Shown piece by piece: positions 16,896 through 25,994 of a stretch of DNA of 64,000 bases. The DNA lies in assembly GCA_001298545.1 (NCBI GenBank), contig LJCX01000026.1, positions 372,001 through 436,000 of the forward strand. Direction: 5' to 3'. A program made the translations under genes and the position numbers. Positions within the stretch are counted from its first letter, which is position 1. Every line of letters begins with the position of its first letter. The DNA is from Actinobacteria bacterium OV320 (GTDB taxonomy: Bacteria; Actinomycetota; Actinomycetes; Streptomycetales; Streptomycetaceae). Under the pieces are notes generated by a model. That model searched no databases. It saw nothing but the letters and a program-made list of their open reading frames with translations, and was not told the DNA's origin.

Positions 16896-18197
16896 GTGTC
16901 GAACTCCCCCGGGAGAGCCTTGCGTTCGTTGTGCGGGGCATTGCTGCTCCTGCTCACCGCCGCTCTCCTCACCGCTCCCGCCGCCTCCGCCCGCCCGCAG
17001 GCGTCCGCGCCGGTCCCGGCGGCCACCCTCACCGAGGTCACCGGCTTCGGTGCCAACCCCAGCAATCTCCAGATGTACGTCTACGCACCGGCCAACGTCA
17101 CCGCTCACCCGTCGGTGCTCGTCGCGGTGCACTGGTGCGGCGGCTCCGGGCCCGCGATGTACTCCGGCACCGAGTACTCCCAACTCGCCGACCAGTACGG
17201 GTTCGTGATCGTCTACCCGTCCGTCACCCGGAGCAGCAAGTGCTTCGACGTCTCCTCGCCCCAGGCGCTGCGGCGGGGCGGCGGGAGCGACCCGGTCGGC
17301 GTCAAGTCGATGATCGACTGGGTGACCGCCGCCTACGCGGCCGACCCCGGCCGGGTCTACGCCACCGGTATCTCCTCCGGGGCGATGATGACCAACGTCC
17401 TGCTCGGTGACTACCCCGACGTGTTCGCCGCCGGTTCCGCCTTCTCCGGGGTGCCCTTCGGCTGCTTCGCCACCACCGACGGCTCCGAGTGGAACAGCGC
17501 CTGCTCCGGCGGCACCGTGATCCGGACGGCGCAGGAGTGGGGAGACCTCGTGCGCGCGGCCCACCCCGGCTACACCGGGTCCCGGCCGCGTATGCAGGTG
17601 TGGCACGGCACCGAGGACGACGTGCTGCGCTACCCCAACTTCGGTGAGGAGATCAAGCAGTGGACCGATGTGCGGGGCGTGAGCCAGACCCCCGCCGCCA
17701 CCGACTCGCCCGTCTCGGACTGGACCCGCACCCGGTACGGCGGCACGGGTGACCAGGCTCCCGTGGAGGCCGTCAGCCTCCAGGGCGTCGGCCACAACCT
17801 GTACGCCTGGGGCATGGCTGCCCGCGTGATCACCTTCTTCGGCCTGGACGCCGCCGGCCCCGGCCCCCAGCCCCAGCCCGGCGGCTGCCGGGTGACCGCG
17901 ACGGCCAACGCCTGGAACACCGGTCTGACCGCCTCCGTGACCCTGACCAACACCGGTACCACCACGGTCGACGGCTGGCGGCTCGGCTTCACCCTGCCCT
18001 CCGGCCAGACCATCACCAACGGCTGGGGCGCCACCTACGCGCCGGCCTCGGGAGCGGTGACGGCGACCAACGCCACGTACAACGGCACGCTCGCCCCCCA
18101 CGCGAGCGTCACCATCGGCTACCAGGCGAACCACACCGGCAACAGCGCGGCGCCCGGCGCCTTCACGCTCAACGGAGCGGCCTGCGCCGGGAGTTGA
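16896..18197 (+). CDS. Secreted CE1/PHB-depolymerase-type esterase with CBM2
   Basis: The 433-residue protein has a signal peptide (LCGALLLLLTAALLTAPAAS ending SARP). An Esterase_phb/CE1 domain follows (VLVAVHWCGGSGPAMY; nucleophile S160 in GISSG; ATGISSGAMMTNVLLGDYPD; late His in VGHNLYAWGM). After a PGPQPQPGG linker comes a CBM2 cellulose-binding domain (CRVTATANAWNTGLTASVTL, DGWRLGFTLPSGQTI, WGATYAP). Likely activity is acetyl-xylan or feruloyl esterase on plant cell wall. The GTG at 16896 has GAAAGGGA 7-14 bp upstream. It is probably induced with cellulases through the CebR-like site upstream. Confidence 0.88.
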   Translation: MSNSPGRALRSLCGALLLLLTAALLTAPAASARPQASAPVPAATLTEVTGFGANPSNLQMYVYAPANVTAHPSVLVAVHWCGGSGPAMYSGTEYSQLADQYGFVIVYPSVTRSSKCFDVSSPQALRRGGGSDPVGVKSMIDWVTAAYAADPGRVYATGISSGAMMTNVLLGDYPDVFAAGSAFSGVPFGCFATTDGSEWNSACSGGTVIRTAQEWGDLVRAAHPGYTGSRPRMQVWHGTEDDVLRYPNFGEEIKQWTDVRGVSQTPAATDSPVSDWTRTRYGGTGDQAPVEAVSLQGVGHNLYAWGMAARVITFFGLDAAGPGPQPQPGGCRVTATANAWNTGLTASVTLTNTGTTTVDGWRLGFTLPSGQTITNGWGATYAPASGAVTATNATYNGTLAPHASVTIGYQANHTGNSAAPGAFTLNGAACAGS

Positions 18198-18204
18198 TCT
18201 TCCA

Positions 18205-18231
18205 TGGGCGGCCGGCAGGCCCGGCCGCCCA
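18205..18231. terminator. Hairpin between convergent genes
   Basis: A perfect 11-bp stem (18205-18215 with 18221-18231) with a 5-base loop separates the esterase gene from the convergent permease gene. Confidence 0.8.
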
Positions 18232-18237
18232 CGCCGT

Positions 18238-19635
18238 CTAGACGACCTCTTCCCTGGACTTCTCCGGCACGTCCCCGACGGGCTCCTCGCCGCCGCCGGC
18301 CGGCGGAGCGACCGTCTCCGGCGCCGAACCGGCCTTCGAGGGCAGGTGGTTGAAGAGCAGGTTCAGGACGATCGCCGTCAGGCAGCCGGCGCTGATACCG
18401 CTGTTCATCACCGTCCGGAACCAGTCGGGGAACTGCTCGTAGATCGTCGGCACGCCGACCGGCAGCACGCCCATCGCGACCGACACGGCCACCACCGTCA
18501 GGTTGTGGTTCCCCTTGAAGTCGACCTCGGCCAGCGTCCGCAGACCGCTCGCGGCGACCGTCCCGAACATCACCAGGCCCGCCCCGCCGAGAACCGGCGC
18601 CGGAACGGCGAGCACCACCGCGCCCAGCTTGGGCAGCAGACCCAGCAGCACGAGGATGCCGCCCGCGGTGGCGACGACCCAGCGGCTGCGCACCCGGGTC
18701 ATGCCCACCAGGCCGACGTTCTGCGCGTACGCGGTGTAGGGGAAGGTGTTGAAGACGCCGCCGAGGACGGTCGACAGCCCGTCGGCCCGCAGCCCGTCGG
18801 AGAGGCTGCGCGGCTCGACCTTGCGGCCGGTCATCTCGCCGACCGCGATGAGGTCACCGGTGGTCTCGGTCATCGTGACCAGCGCCACGACCAGCATCGA
18901 GATGATCGCCGACGCCTCGAAGGCGGGCGCGCCGAAGTGGAACGGCGTACTGATCCCGACCCAGTCGGCGTCCGCGACGCCGTCGAAGTCGGTGAACCCG
19001 AACGGTACCGAGACCGCGAGCCCCACCACGATGCCGATCAGCACCGCGATCCGGCTCAGGAACGCCGGCGCGAACCGCTGCACGGCGAGCACCACGGCGA
19101 GGACGAAGGCGGCGAGTCCGATGTTCTTCGGCTCCCCGAAGTCCGCCGAACCGGCGCCGCCCGCCACCCAGTTGCCCGCGACCGGCAGCAGAGAGATGCC
19201 GATGATCAGGATGACGGTGCCGGTGACCAGCGGCGGGAAGAAGCGCAACAGCCTGCCGAACAGAGGCGCCAGCAGCATGATCGCGAGCCCGGCCACGATC
19301 ACCGACCCGTAGATCGCGGGCAGTCCGCCGCCCGTCGTCCCGATCAGGACCATGGGGGAGACCGCGGCGAACGTACAGCCCTGCATGATCGGCAGCCGTA
19401 CACCGAACCGCCAGAAGCCGACGCACTGGATCAGCGTGGCGATGCCGCACACCAGCAGGTCGGCGGTGATCAGATACGCGAGGTCGGCGGGCGACAGCTT
19501 CATCGCACCGCCCACGATCAGGGGCACGGCCACCGCGCCCGCGTACATGGCGAGCACGTGTTGGAGGCCGAAGGCGGCCAACTGCCGTGCGGGTGGCACC
19601 TCGTCGACGGGATGGACGGGGGCGGTCATGGTCAT
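18238..19635 (-). CDS. NCS2 nucleobase:cation symporter (xanthine/uracil-permease family)
   Basis: The 465-residue membrane protein has about 12-14 helices. It starts with QHVLAMYAGAVAVPLIVGGA, contains the NAT signature AQNVGLVGMTRVRSRWV, and has VTMTETTGDLIAVGEM where NCS2 transporters bind substrate. This sequence type usually takes up xanthine or urate, but the substrate cannot be fixed here. The ATG at 19635 has GGAG at optimal distance; GTG at 19641 is also possible. No purine-catabolism gene is adjacent. A degenerate short repeat lies directly upstream. Confidence 0.9.
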   Translation of the reverse strand: MTMTAPVHPVDEVPPARQLAAFGLQHVLAMYAGAVAVPLIVGGAMKLSPADLAYLITADLLVCGIATLIQCVGFWRFGVRLPIMQGCTFAAVSPMVLIGTTGGGLPAIYGSVIVAGLAIMLLAPLFGRLLRFFPPLVTGTVILIIGISLLPVAGNWVAGGAGSADFGEPKNIGLAAFVLAVVLAVQRFAPAFLSRIAVLIGIVVGLAVSVPFGFTDFDGVADADWVGISTPFHFGAPAFEASAIISMLVVALVTMTETTGDLIAVGEMTGRKVEPRSLSDGLRADGLSTVLGGVFNTFPYTAYAQNVGLVGMTRVRSRWVVATAGGILVLLGLLPKLGAVVLAVPAPVLGGAGLVMFGTVAASGLRTLAEVDFKGNHNLTVVAVSVAMGVLPVGVPTIYEQFPDWFRTVMNSGISAGCLTAIVLNLLFNHLPSKAGSAPETVAPPAGGGEEPVGDVPEKSREEVV

Positions 19636-19654
19636 GGGCACTCCAGGGCGGCGG

Positions 19655-19790
19655 CGGGGGCATCCGGACAGGGCCGGTCAGGCCGAACGGACAGGACGGG
19701 CCGGTCGGACCGAACGGAGGGACCGAACGGACGGGCCTGTCGGGCCGGACGGGACTGTCAGGCCGAACAGCACGAGAACGTACGGGACTT
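19655..19790. repeat. Degenerate GGACGGGCC-type short repeats
   Basis: The leader of the permease gene is filled with imperfect copies of a CCGAACGGACAGG / CGGGCCGGTC-like unit of roughly 13-22 bp. It encodes no gene in any frame that looks real. It resembles other minisatellite-like tracts in this window. Confidence 0.6.
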
Positions 19791-19806
19791 AAACAGTTTG
19801 TTGATT

Positions 19807-21189
19807 TCACCGATGTTGCTGCTGTGTGTCCTGTACACCGATCCTGGCGGGGCCCGCCGCCGTCCACAGCGCCGCCCAGTCCGGCAGCTTCACCACGCCC
19901 CGCCCCAGTGCGGCGCCCAGCGCCGCCTCGGCCCGCTCGATCGCCAGCCACCCCGCCCACTCGACGGGTTCGGCCCCGGCGGCCCGCAGCAGTTCGAGCG
20001 GGTCACCCGGCAGCTCCCGCCGTACGAGGACGGGGCCGTCCGCCAGCAGGGAGGTCGCCGTCTCCTTCGCGCACGGCCGGTTGGTGCCGATCACCCCGGT
20101 GGGGCCCCGCTTGATCCAGCCCGCCACGTACTCACCCGGCGCCACGACACCCTCGCGCAGGACCCGCCCCGCGAGATGCGGCACCGTACCCCGCTCCGGA
20201 TCGAACGGCAGGCCCTCCAGCGGCACCCCGCGATAGCCCACCGACCGCAGCACCAGCTGTGCCTCGATGTCCTCGTACCGGCCGGTGCCCGTCACCCCGC
20301 CGTGCGCGTCCGGAAGGGTCCGCTCGAAACGCACCGCACCCAACCGGTCGTGTTCGGCGAGCAGTTCGACGGGCCGCAGGAAGAACCGGAGCCGGATCCG
20401 GCGAACCCGCCGGGCACCGACGGCCGGCGGGTTCGCCGCCCAGCCGCGCAGCACCTCCACGTTGCGCCGCTGCGCGGCCGGCAGCGCGGAGGGGTCGCCG
20501 TACGCCGGATCCAGCGCCAGCTCGGCCTCGTCCACGACCACCTCGGTGTCCGGCAGACCGGCCAGCTCCCGCAGCTCCTTGGTCGTGAAGCGGGCCTGCG
20601 ACGGGCCCCGCCGCCCCACCATGTGGATCTCGCGGACCTCGCTCGCGGCCAGCGCGGTCAGCGCCGCCTGGGGCATGTCGGTCGGGGTGAGCTCGGCCGT
20701 CCGCCGGGCCAGGATCCGGGTGACGTCCACCGCCACGTTCCCCACGCCCACCACCACCGCCGAGCGGACGTCCCGCAGGAACCCGTCGGCGACGGTGTCC
20801 GGATGCGCGCTGTACCAGGACACGAACTCCGTCGCCGACCAGCTGCCCGGCAGCTCCTCGCCGGGCACGCCGAGATGCCGGTCGGTCGCGGCGCCCACGC
20901 AGTACACGACCGCGTGGTAGAGCTCGCGCAGCCGGGCCGCCGCGACCCCGCCCGCCCCGACCCTGATCCCGCCGAGGAAGCGCACCCGCTCGTGCTCGAG
21001 CACCGCGCGCAGATTGTTCTGCAGCGACTTGATCTTCTCGTGGTCCGGGGCGACGCCGTACCGCACCAGCCCGTACGGGCACGGCAGCCGGTCCAGGACG
21101 TCGACGAGCACCTCGGGGTCCTGCTGGACCAGGCTCTGGGCGGTGTAGACCCCACTCGGCCCTGAGCCGACGACGGCGACACGCAGCAC
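19807..21189 (-). CDS. FprA-type NADPH:ferredoxin/adrenodoxin reductase
   Basis: The 460-residue flavoprotein has an N-terminal FAD-binding motif (VAVVGSGPSGVYTAQSL), then PCPYGLVRYGVAPDHEKIKS, the NADP motif VVVGVGNVAVDVTRIL, MVGRRGPSQARFTTKELREL, and the late FAD motif AGWIKRGPTGVIGTNRPCAK. This matches mycobacterial FprA and mitochondrial adrenodoxin reductases, which pass electrons from NADPH to ferredoxins for P450 or biosynthetic enzymes. The GTG at 21189 (AAGGAG 7 bp upstream) is much better than the ATG at 21240. No ferredoxin or P450 is adjacent. Confidence 0.92.
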   Translation of the reverse strand: MLRVAVVGSGPSGVYTAQSLVQQDPEVLVDVLDRLPCPYGLVRYGVAPDHEKIKSLQNNLRAVLEHERVRFLGGIRVGAGGVAAARLRELYHAVVYCVGAATDRHLGVPGEELPGSWSATEFVSWYSAHPDTVADGFLRDVRSAVVVGVGNVAVDVTRILARRTAELTPTDMPQAALTALAASEVREIHMVGRRGPSQARFTTKELRELAGLPDTEVVVDEAELALDPAYGDPSALPAAQRRNVEVLRGWAANPPAVGARRVRRIRLRFFLRPVELLAEHDRLGAVRFERTLPDAHGGVTGTGRYEDIEAQLVLRSVGYRGVPLEGLPFDPERGTVPHLAGRVLREGVVAPGEYVAGWIKRGPTGVIGTNRPCAKETATSLLADGPVLVRRELPGDPLELLRAAGAEPVEWAGWLAIERAEAALGAALGRGVVKLPDWAALWTAAGPARIGVQDTQQQHR

Positions 21190-21388
21190 GCGGAACTCCT
21201 TACCCAGGGGGACGGAGGAGATCGCTGGTGTCTCCAGCATCGCATCAGCGCGGCTCCGCTGACAGGGTGCTGTGCGCGCTCGATGCGTGCGTGTCCGTTC
21301 GTATGGAAAGTGATCATGCGGTTACGTTCCGTGTGTGCTAGAAGCATCGTTTCTTAATCTTTCTGATCGTTCCGCCGAGGACGGCACG

Positions 21389-21985
21389 GTGTCCGTGTGG
21401 CCCGCGTGGGAGGTCCGGGACGCCGGGGGCACCACGTCCTGGTTCCATGTGCGGCTGGGGTTCGTCGACGGTGCGCGCGTGGAGCTGCTGGCCGTCGTCT
21501 GCGAGGGGCGGGTCTCCGTCGAGGACGTCCGCGCCCAGCCGCCCCTGTCGCTCGTGGACCTGACGGTGCTCGCGGACTGGATCGAGGGACCGCTGTTCGA
21601 GAGGTGCGACCAGGGCGGCGCCCTCGAAGCGGCGGGCGTGGAGGGCGCGGGGGACGCGGCGGACACGGCGTACACGGCGGACACGGACAGCGGGTACGGC
21701 GGGTGCGGCGGGTACGACGGGTGCGGCGTGGAGGGTCCGGAGGAGCCGGCCGTCGCCGGGGATGCCGACGAGACGTTCGGCCCCCGGCGGGCCCGTCAGG
21801 CCTGGCCGCGCGGCATCGAGGGGCGGTGGCTGGTGGCGCAGGAGTACCGCGCGGCCCAGGAGGAGGGGGCGGACCCCGTCCTCGCGGTCATGTGCGCCAC
21901 GGGACACAGCCGCCGCAGATCGCTCAGGCTGATCGCGCAGGCGCGTGACGCGGGATACCTGACCCCGCGTCACGCCCGGCGCTGA
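21389..21985 (+). CDS. DUF6214-like hypothetical protein
   Basis: The 198-residue protein begins SVWPAWEVRDAGGTTSWFHV, followed by RVELLAVVCEGRVSVEDVRA and LVDLTVLADWIEGPLFERC. It then has a Gly/Tyr/Asp low-complexity linker and a C-terminal WLVAQEYRAAQEEGADPVLA / HSRRRSLRLIAQARDAGYL helical segment typical of Streptomyces assimilation-regulator-associated proteins. I chose the GTG at 21389 because the upstream in-frame codons (21335-21388: CTA, TTT, CTT, AAT, TCT) are AT-ending, unlike real genes here. The function is unknown; the C-terminal part could be an HTH. Confidence 0.75.
   Translation: MSVWPAWEVRDAGGTTSWFHVRLGFVDGARVELLAVVCEGRVSVEDVRAQPPLSLVDLTVLADWIEGPLFERCDQGGALEAAGVEGAGDAADTAYTADTDSGYGGCGGYDGCGVEGPEEPAVAGDADETFGPRRARQAWPRGIEGRWLVAQEYRAAQEEGADPVLAVMCATGHSRRRSLRLIAQARDAGYLTPRHARR
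21655..21735 (+). repeat. Tandem low-complexity repeat inside the DUF6214-like gene
   Basis: Imperfect GCGGACACG / GCGGGTACG units repeat here and encode the DAADTAYTADTDSGYGGCGG linker. The linker separates the two conserved parts of the protein and is likely to vary in length between strains. Confidence 0.65.
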
Positions 21986-22032
21986 CAGGGCTCATTGGCG
22001 AGGACTGTCGGCGAGGTTCCGTGGCCGGGGTG

Positions 22033-22671
22033 TCACTGCATCCCGCGCATCCGGGTGATCTCGCTCGTCTGCTGCGCGATCACATCGTCGGCCATCTCCT
22101 CGATCCGCACGTTGTTGCCCTGGGCCTTGACGTCCGCGGCCATGGTGAGGGCGCCCCCGTGGTGGGTGATCATCAGGGAGAGGAACAGCGCGTCGAAGGC
22201 CTTGCCGCGGGCCGCGCGCAGCTGGGTCAGCTGTGCCTCGGTGGCCATCCCGGGCATCGCCGTGTGGTCGTGCTCGCCGCCCGTCTCGTCCTCGCCGTAT
22301 GTCGTGAGCCAGCCCTTCATGGCCTCGATCTCCGGCCCCTGCGCGGCGCCGATCCGCGACGCGAGGCCCTTGACGGCCTTCGACTCGGCCTGCTTCGCGG
22401 CGAGTTCGGTCATCTCCAAGGCCTGGGCATGGTGCTGGATCATCATCCGCGCGTACGCCACGTCGGCGGAGTTGGGTGTGTCGTCGTCGGCGCGCTGCTC
22501 GGCCGCGTCCTGGGCGGAGAGGGTCCGGTTCGACTCGCCCGGCTTGCCCGGCGCGATCACCGAAGGGCCGCTCGCCGCACCCGACTTGGTGTCCGGCCCG
22601 GAGTCGCACCCCGCGAGGGCGAGGGCGAGCAGCAGTGAGGCTGAGACGAGGGGCGCGCGGCGGACGAGCAC
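22033..22671 (-). CDS. DUF305 lipoprotein
   Basis: The 212-residue protein has a lipobox (SLLLALALAGC) after an N-terminal basic segment, so it is a membrane-anchored lipoprotein. The DUF305 fold shows the duplicated His-rich motifs YARMMIQHHAQALEMTELAA and LSLMITHHGGALTMAADV, and a Met/His insert (EHDHTAMPGMATEAQ), suggesting metal (copper) binding. The GTG at 22671 has CAGGAGGT at good distance. It is divergent from the LVIVD gene, a pairing I have seen repeatedly in actinomycetes. Confidence 0.93.
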   Translation of the reverse strand: MLVRRAPLVSASLLLALALAGCDSGPDTKSGAASGPSVIAPGKPGESNRTLSAQDAAEQRADDDTPNSADVAYARMMIQHHAQALEMTELAAKQAESKAVKGLASRIGAAQGPEIEAMKGWLTTYGEDETGGEHDHTAMPGMATEAQLTQLRAARGKAFDALFLSLMITHHGGALTMAADVKAQGNNVRIEEMADDVIAQQTSEITRMRGMQ

Positions 22672-22785
22672 AACGACCTCCTGAAGCAGGTGAGTTGAGG
22701 ACGGGGTCGCCGTCCTCGTCTGGATCTTCGCACCATGGGTCGCACTACTGAACCGAAAGATTCATTACGAGTGCGTTGCCAGCCT

Positions 22786-22813
22786 TTGATATGTGCATGA
22801 TGAAGACGATACT
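22786..22813 (+). promoter_or_regulatory. Probable promoter of the LVIVD gene
   Basis: TTGATA (22786-22791) and GATACT (22808-22813) are 16 bp apart, in good agreement with a vegetative sigma promoter. The start point would be about 40 bp before the GTG at 22863. Confidence 0.5.
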
Positions 22814-22862
22814 TCGGAGCACCGCGAACCGTTCCGCGTGAACGGCGACAAGGGAGGACACA

Positions 22863-24365
22863 GTGACCCTGTTGAACGACCTTCGAACGCGACGCAGACG
22901 GCTGGGGGTGGCCGCCGCGTGTACCGGACTGCTGGCCGCGCTGCTCACGGCCGTCCCGGCGGCCGCGACCCCCGACCCGGGGGACGGGCCCGCCGTGCAG
23001 CAGAAGGTGTCCGAGGGCGCCCGGGCCGAGGCGGCGGCCGCGATCGCCGACGGCGAGATACCGGGACAGGACGAGATCGTCCACTCGGACAACATCGAGC
23101 ATCTGACGAACATCCCGAAGGACGCCCTGCCGGGCACCAACTCGGACCTCGCCTTCCAGGGCAAGTACGCCTTCTCCGGCAACTACGACGGCTTCCGGGT
23201 CTTCGACATCAGCAACCCGAAGTCCCCCAAGACCGTCGCCCAGGTGCTCTGCCCCGGCTCGCAGAACGACATCTCCGTCTCGGGCGACCTGCTGTTCCTG
23301 TCCACCGACTCCTCGCGCAGCGACAGCAGTTGCAACAGCACCACGCAGCCGGTGACCGAGAAGTCCTCCTGGGAGGGCATGAAGGTCTTCGACATCAGCG
23401 ACAAGGCGAACCCCAAGTACGTCGCCGCCGTCGAGACCGCCTGCGGCTCGCACACCCACACCCTGGTGCCCGAGCGCAAGAACGTCTACATCTACGTCTC
23501 CTCGTACTCGCCGAACGCCGCCTACCCGGACTGCCAGCCTCCGCACGACGGCATCTCGGTCATCAAGGTGCCGCGCAAGACGCCGGAGAAGGCCGCGATC
23601 GTCAGCTTCCCCGTGCTGTTCCCGGGGGAGGGCCCGGACGGCGGCGGCAACCCGGGCTCGCCCACCAACCCCGGGGTCTCCAAGACCACCGGCTGCCACG
23701 ACATCACGGTCCTGCCCTCCAAGGACCTGGCGGCGGGCGCCTGCATGGGCGACGGCATCCTGTTCTCCATCAAGGACCCGGAGCACCCGAAGGTCATCGA
23801 CCAGGTCCAGGACAACGTGAACTTCGCGTTCTGGCACTCGGCGACCTTCAACCAGAAGGCGAACAAGGTCGTGTTCACCGATGAGCTCGGCGGCGGCGGC
23901 GCGGCCACGTGCAACGCGGCGACCGGGCCGGACAAGGGCGCCGACGGCATCTACGACATCGTCGGCAAGGGCGACAAGCGCAAGCTGGTCTTCCGCAGCT
24001 ACTACAAGATCCCCCGTCACCAGGCGGACACCGAGAACTGCGTGGCCCACAACGGCTCGCTGATCCCGGTCAAGGGCAAGGACATCATGGTGCAGGCCTG
24101 GTACCAGGGCGGTGTCTCGGTCTGGGACTTCACCGACTCCTCGAAGCCGAAGGAGATCGCCTACTTCGAACGCGGTCCGCTCGACACCCAGGTGCTGAGG
24201 GGCGGCGGCTCCTGGTCGGCGTACTACTACAACGGATACATCTACTCGAACGACATCGCCAAGGGCTTCGACGTGCTGAAGCTCAGCGACAAGCGCACCG
24301 ACCCGGCCAAGCGGGTCCGTGTCCACGAGCTCAACGTCCAGACCCAGCCGGACTACTTCGACTGA
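22863..24365 (+). CDS. Secreted LVIVD-repeat beta-propeller protein
   Basis: The 500-residue protein has a signal peptide (GVAAACTGLLAALLTAVPAA, AAATPDP). LVIVD-type repeats follow: FRVFDISNPKSPKTVAQVL, MKVFDISDKANPKYVAAVE, GISVIKVPRKTPEKAAIV, ILFSIKDPEHPKVIDQV and VSVWDFTDSSKPKEIAYFER. This gives a secreted beta-propeller of about seven blades. Several His residues in conserved positions (CGSHTHTLVPE, GCHDITVL, FWHSATFN, VAHNGSLIPV) could bind a metal. It is divergent from the DUF305 lipoprotein, suggesting a joint extracytoplasmic role, perhaps in metal handling. Its end overlaps the convergent TetR gene by 13 bp. Confidence 0.9.
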   Translation: MTLLNDLRTRRRRLGVAAACTGLLAALLTAVPAAATPDPGDGPAVQQKVSEGARAEAAAAIADGEIPGQDEIVHSDNIEHLTNIPKDALPGTNSDLAFQGKYAFSGNYDGFRVFDISNPKSPKTVAQVLCPGSQNDISVSGDLLFLSTDSSRSDSSCNSTTQPVTEKSSWEGMKVFDISDKANPKYVAAVETACGSHTHTLVPERKNVYIYVSSYSPNAAYPDCQPPHDGISVIKVPRKTPEKAAIVSFPVLFPGEGPDGGGNPGSPTNPGVSKTTGCHDITVLPSKDLAAGACMGDGILFSIKDPEHPKVIDQVQDNVNFAFWHSATFNQKANKVVFTDELGGGGAATCNAATGPDKGADGIYDIVGKGDKRKLVFRSYYKIPRHQADTENCVAHNGSLIPVKGKDIMVQAWYQGGVSVWDFTDSSKPKEIAYFERGPLDTQVLRGGGSWSAYYYNGYIYSNDIAKGFDVLKLSDKRTDPAKRVRVHELNVQTQPDYFD

Positions 24366-25054
24366 CCCTCGTGACCCTCGTGACCCTCGCTCCGCGGAGT
24401 CGTCGGGTCGGTCGCGAAGAAGCGCGACAGATCGGTGTCACACCTCCCGCCGGGCGCCTCGGCGTCCGGCGGGACCCCCTGCTCCCAGTCGAGCCGGTAG
24501 CGCGCGAACAGTTCGGCGCGCAGCGTCGTGAGCGGCAGGGGCACGTTCGGCAGCACCATCGAGTAGACCGCTCCCATCAGCTGCGAGCGCAGCATCGGGT
24601 AGTCGTGGTCGAGGTCCTGCGACCCGTGCCGCGCCGCGGTCTCCCGCAGCAGCTCGGCCAGCCGTTGCTGCTCCGGACACTGCACGAACCCCTCGGCCTG
24701 CAGAAGGCCCGCCATGTGCTGGCGCATCAGCACCGTACGGTCCCGGGCCAGGCCCAGGATGCCGTCGATGGCCCGCGCCATCCGCTCCCGGCCGTCCTCG
24801 GTGCGCGGCTCCCGCTCCAGCGCCTCCTCCAGCGTGCGGTGCATCAGCCGGTGCACCGCCGACTGGACCAGCTGCCGCTTGCCGGGGAAGTAGTACGACA
24901 CCAGGCCGCGCGCCGAGCCGGCCCGGTCCGCGATGTCACCGAGCGTCGTCGCCTCGTACCCGCGCTCGCTCACCAGCTCCACCGCGGCCTGAAGGAGCCG
25001 TTCCCGGGAACGCCGCCGCAATTCTTCATTGACCGAGGCGCTGCGCGGGGACAT
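24353..25054 (-). CDS. TetR/AcrR family transcriptional regulator
   Basis: The 233-residue protein has an N-terminal TetR HTH (RLLQAAVELVSERGYEATTL, GDIADRAGSARGLVSYYFPG) and a divergent ligand domain. The ATG at 25054 with AGGAG about 7 bp upstream is preferred over 25132, whose extra residues look non-coding. The C-terminus ends in a GHEGHEGQSK tail encoded by a short 9-bp repeat at the convergent junction with the LVIVD gene. No obvious target is adjacent. Confidence 0.92.
   Translation of the reverse strand: MSPRSASVNEELRRRSRERLLQAAVELVSERGYEATTLGDIADRAGSARGLVSYYFPGKRQLVQSAVHRLMHRTLEEALEREPRTEDGRERMARAIDGILGLARDRTVLMRQHMAGLLQAEGFVQCPEQQRLAELLRETAARHGSQDLDHDYPMLRSQLMGAVYSMVLPNVPLPLTTLRAELFARYRLDWEQGVPPDAEAPGGRCDTDLSRFFATDPTTPRSEGHEGHEGQSK
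24365..24391. repeat. Three copies of TGACCCTCG at a convergent junction
   Basis: A 9-bp unit is repeated in tandem about three times, starting at the stop of the LVIVD gene. It encodes the GHEGHEG tail of the TetR protein on the other strand. Confidence 0.6.
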
Positions 25055-25243
25055 CCTGGAACTCCTGCGTTGACTGGCTGGCAGCCAACTATACTCAGGG
25101 TCAACCCGGTGGGGTTCCGCTTCGGAGCACACCGGGCTGCCGCCTGCTCTGGGCGACGCGGGGGATCGTCCAGAGTGGGCGTGCTTTTCCCGTAATGGTG
25201 GCCTCAGGCGACCGTCGGTGGGGAGCGGGCCGAGGCCGTCGGG

Positions 25244-25939
25244 TCACCCCACCAGGTCCAGTACCGTCCGCAGCGCGTCCGGACGTTCGGCCGCCGGCAG
25301 GTGGTCCACGAAGTGCACCGCGCATCCCAGCGCCGCCGCCCCGCCGTCCGCGCGCCGGTCGTCGCCCACCATCAGGGTCCCGCCGGGATCGGCGTCCAGC
25401 GCCTCGCACGCGACCGTGAACAGCCGGGGGTCCGGCTTCTGGAACCCGTGCTCGTACGACAGCGCGTACGCGTCGACGTACCGGTCGAGGCCGTGCTCCC
25501 GGAACACCGGCCGCAGGTCCCAGCCGATGTTGCTGACCACGCCGACCCGGAGCCCGCGCTCGCGCAACCCGCTCAGCACGTCGAGGGCGTCGGGGTACGG
25601 CGCCCAGGCCGCCGGGATCCTGTGCCGTTCGTACAGGGCGTCGTGCAGCGCCGGATCCGGCAGCGGCACCTGACGGGACAGACCGGTGTACGCGGCCCGG
25701 TGCAGCTCCGCGCTCTCGTCCCGCACCCGCCACACCTCGGCGACCCCGGCGGGCAGCCGGACCGGACTCGCCCCGCCGGGCAGCGCGCCGGCCGTCTCCA
25801 GCGCCCGCGCCTTCTCGGCGAGCTCCGGGGCGGGCAGCGTGACGCCCGCCGCCTCCAGCACCGCCCGCAGCCAGGACTCGGCGGACTCGATGCGGAACAG
25901 GGTCCCGGAGAAGTCGAACAACACGGCTCTCATGCGCAT
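25244..25939 (-). CDS. HAD superfamily hydrolase
   Basis: The 231-residue protein has HAD motif I as LFDFSGTLF, motif II VGVVSNIGWD, motif III Lys in FQKPDPRLF, and motif IV LMVGDDRRADGGAAALG. The usual second Asp of DxD is Ser (DFS), a variant found in some active and inactive HADs. It is probably a small-molecule phosphatase. The start MRMRAVLFDFSG gives the usual N-terminus. Confidence 0.9.
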   Translation of the reverse strand: MRMRAVLFDFSGTLFRIESAESWLRAVLEAAGVTLPAPELAEKARALETAGALPGGASPVRLPAGVAEVWRVRDESAELHRAAYTGLSRQVPLPDPALHDALYERHRIPAAWAPYPDALDVLSGLRERGLRVGVVSNIGWDLRPVFREHGLDRYVDAYALSYEHGFQKPDPRLFTVACEALDADPGGTLMVGDDRRADGGAAALGCAVHFVDHLPAAERPDALRTVLDLVG

Positions 25940-25994
25940 GGCGCCGAGTCTATGAATCAGCCGGCTCTCACGGGTCCCGCACTCCCGGCCGGAT

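Noticed and set aside
21335..21388. GTG start at 21335 for the DUF6214-like gene
   Set aside because: Third codon positions here are AT-rich, unlike all genes in this window; 21389 fits better.
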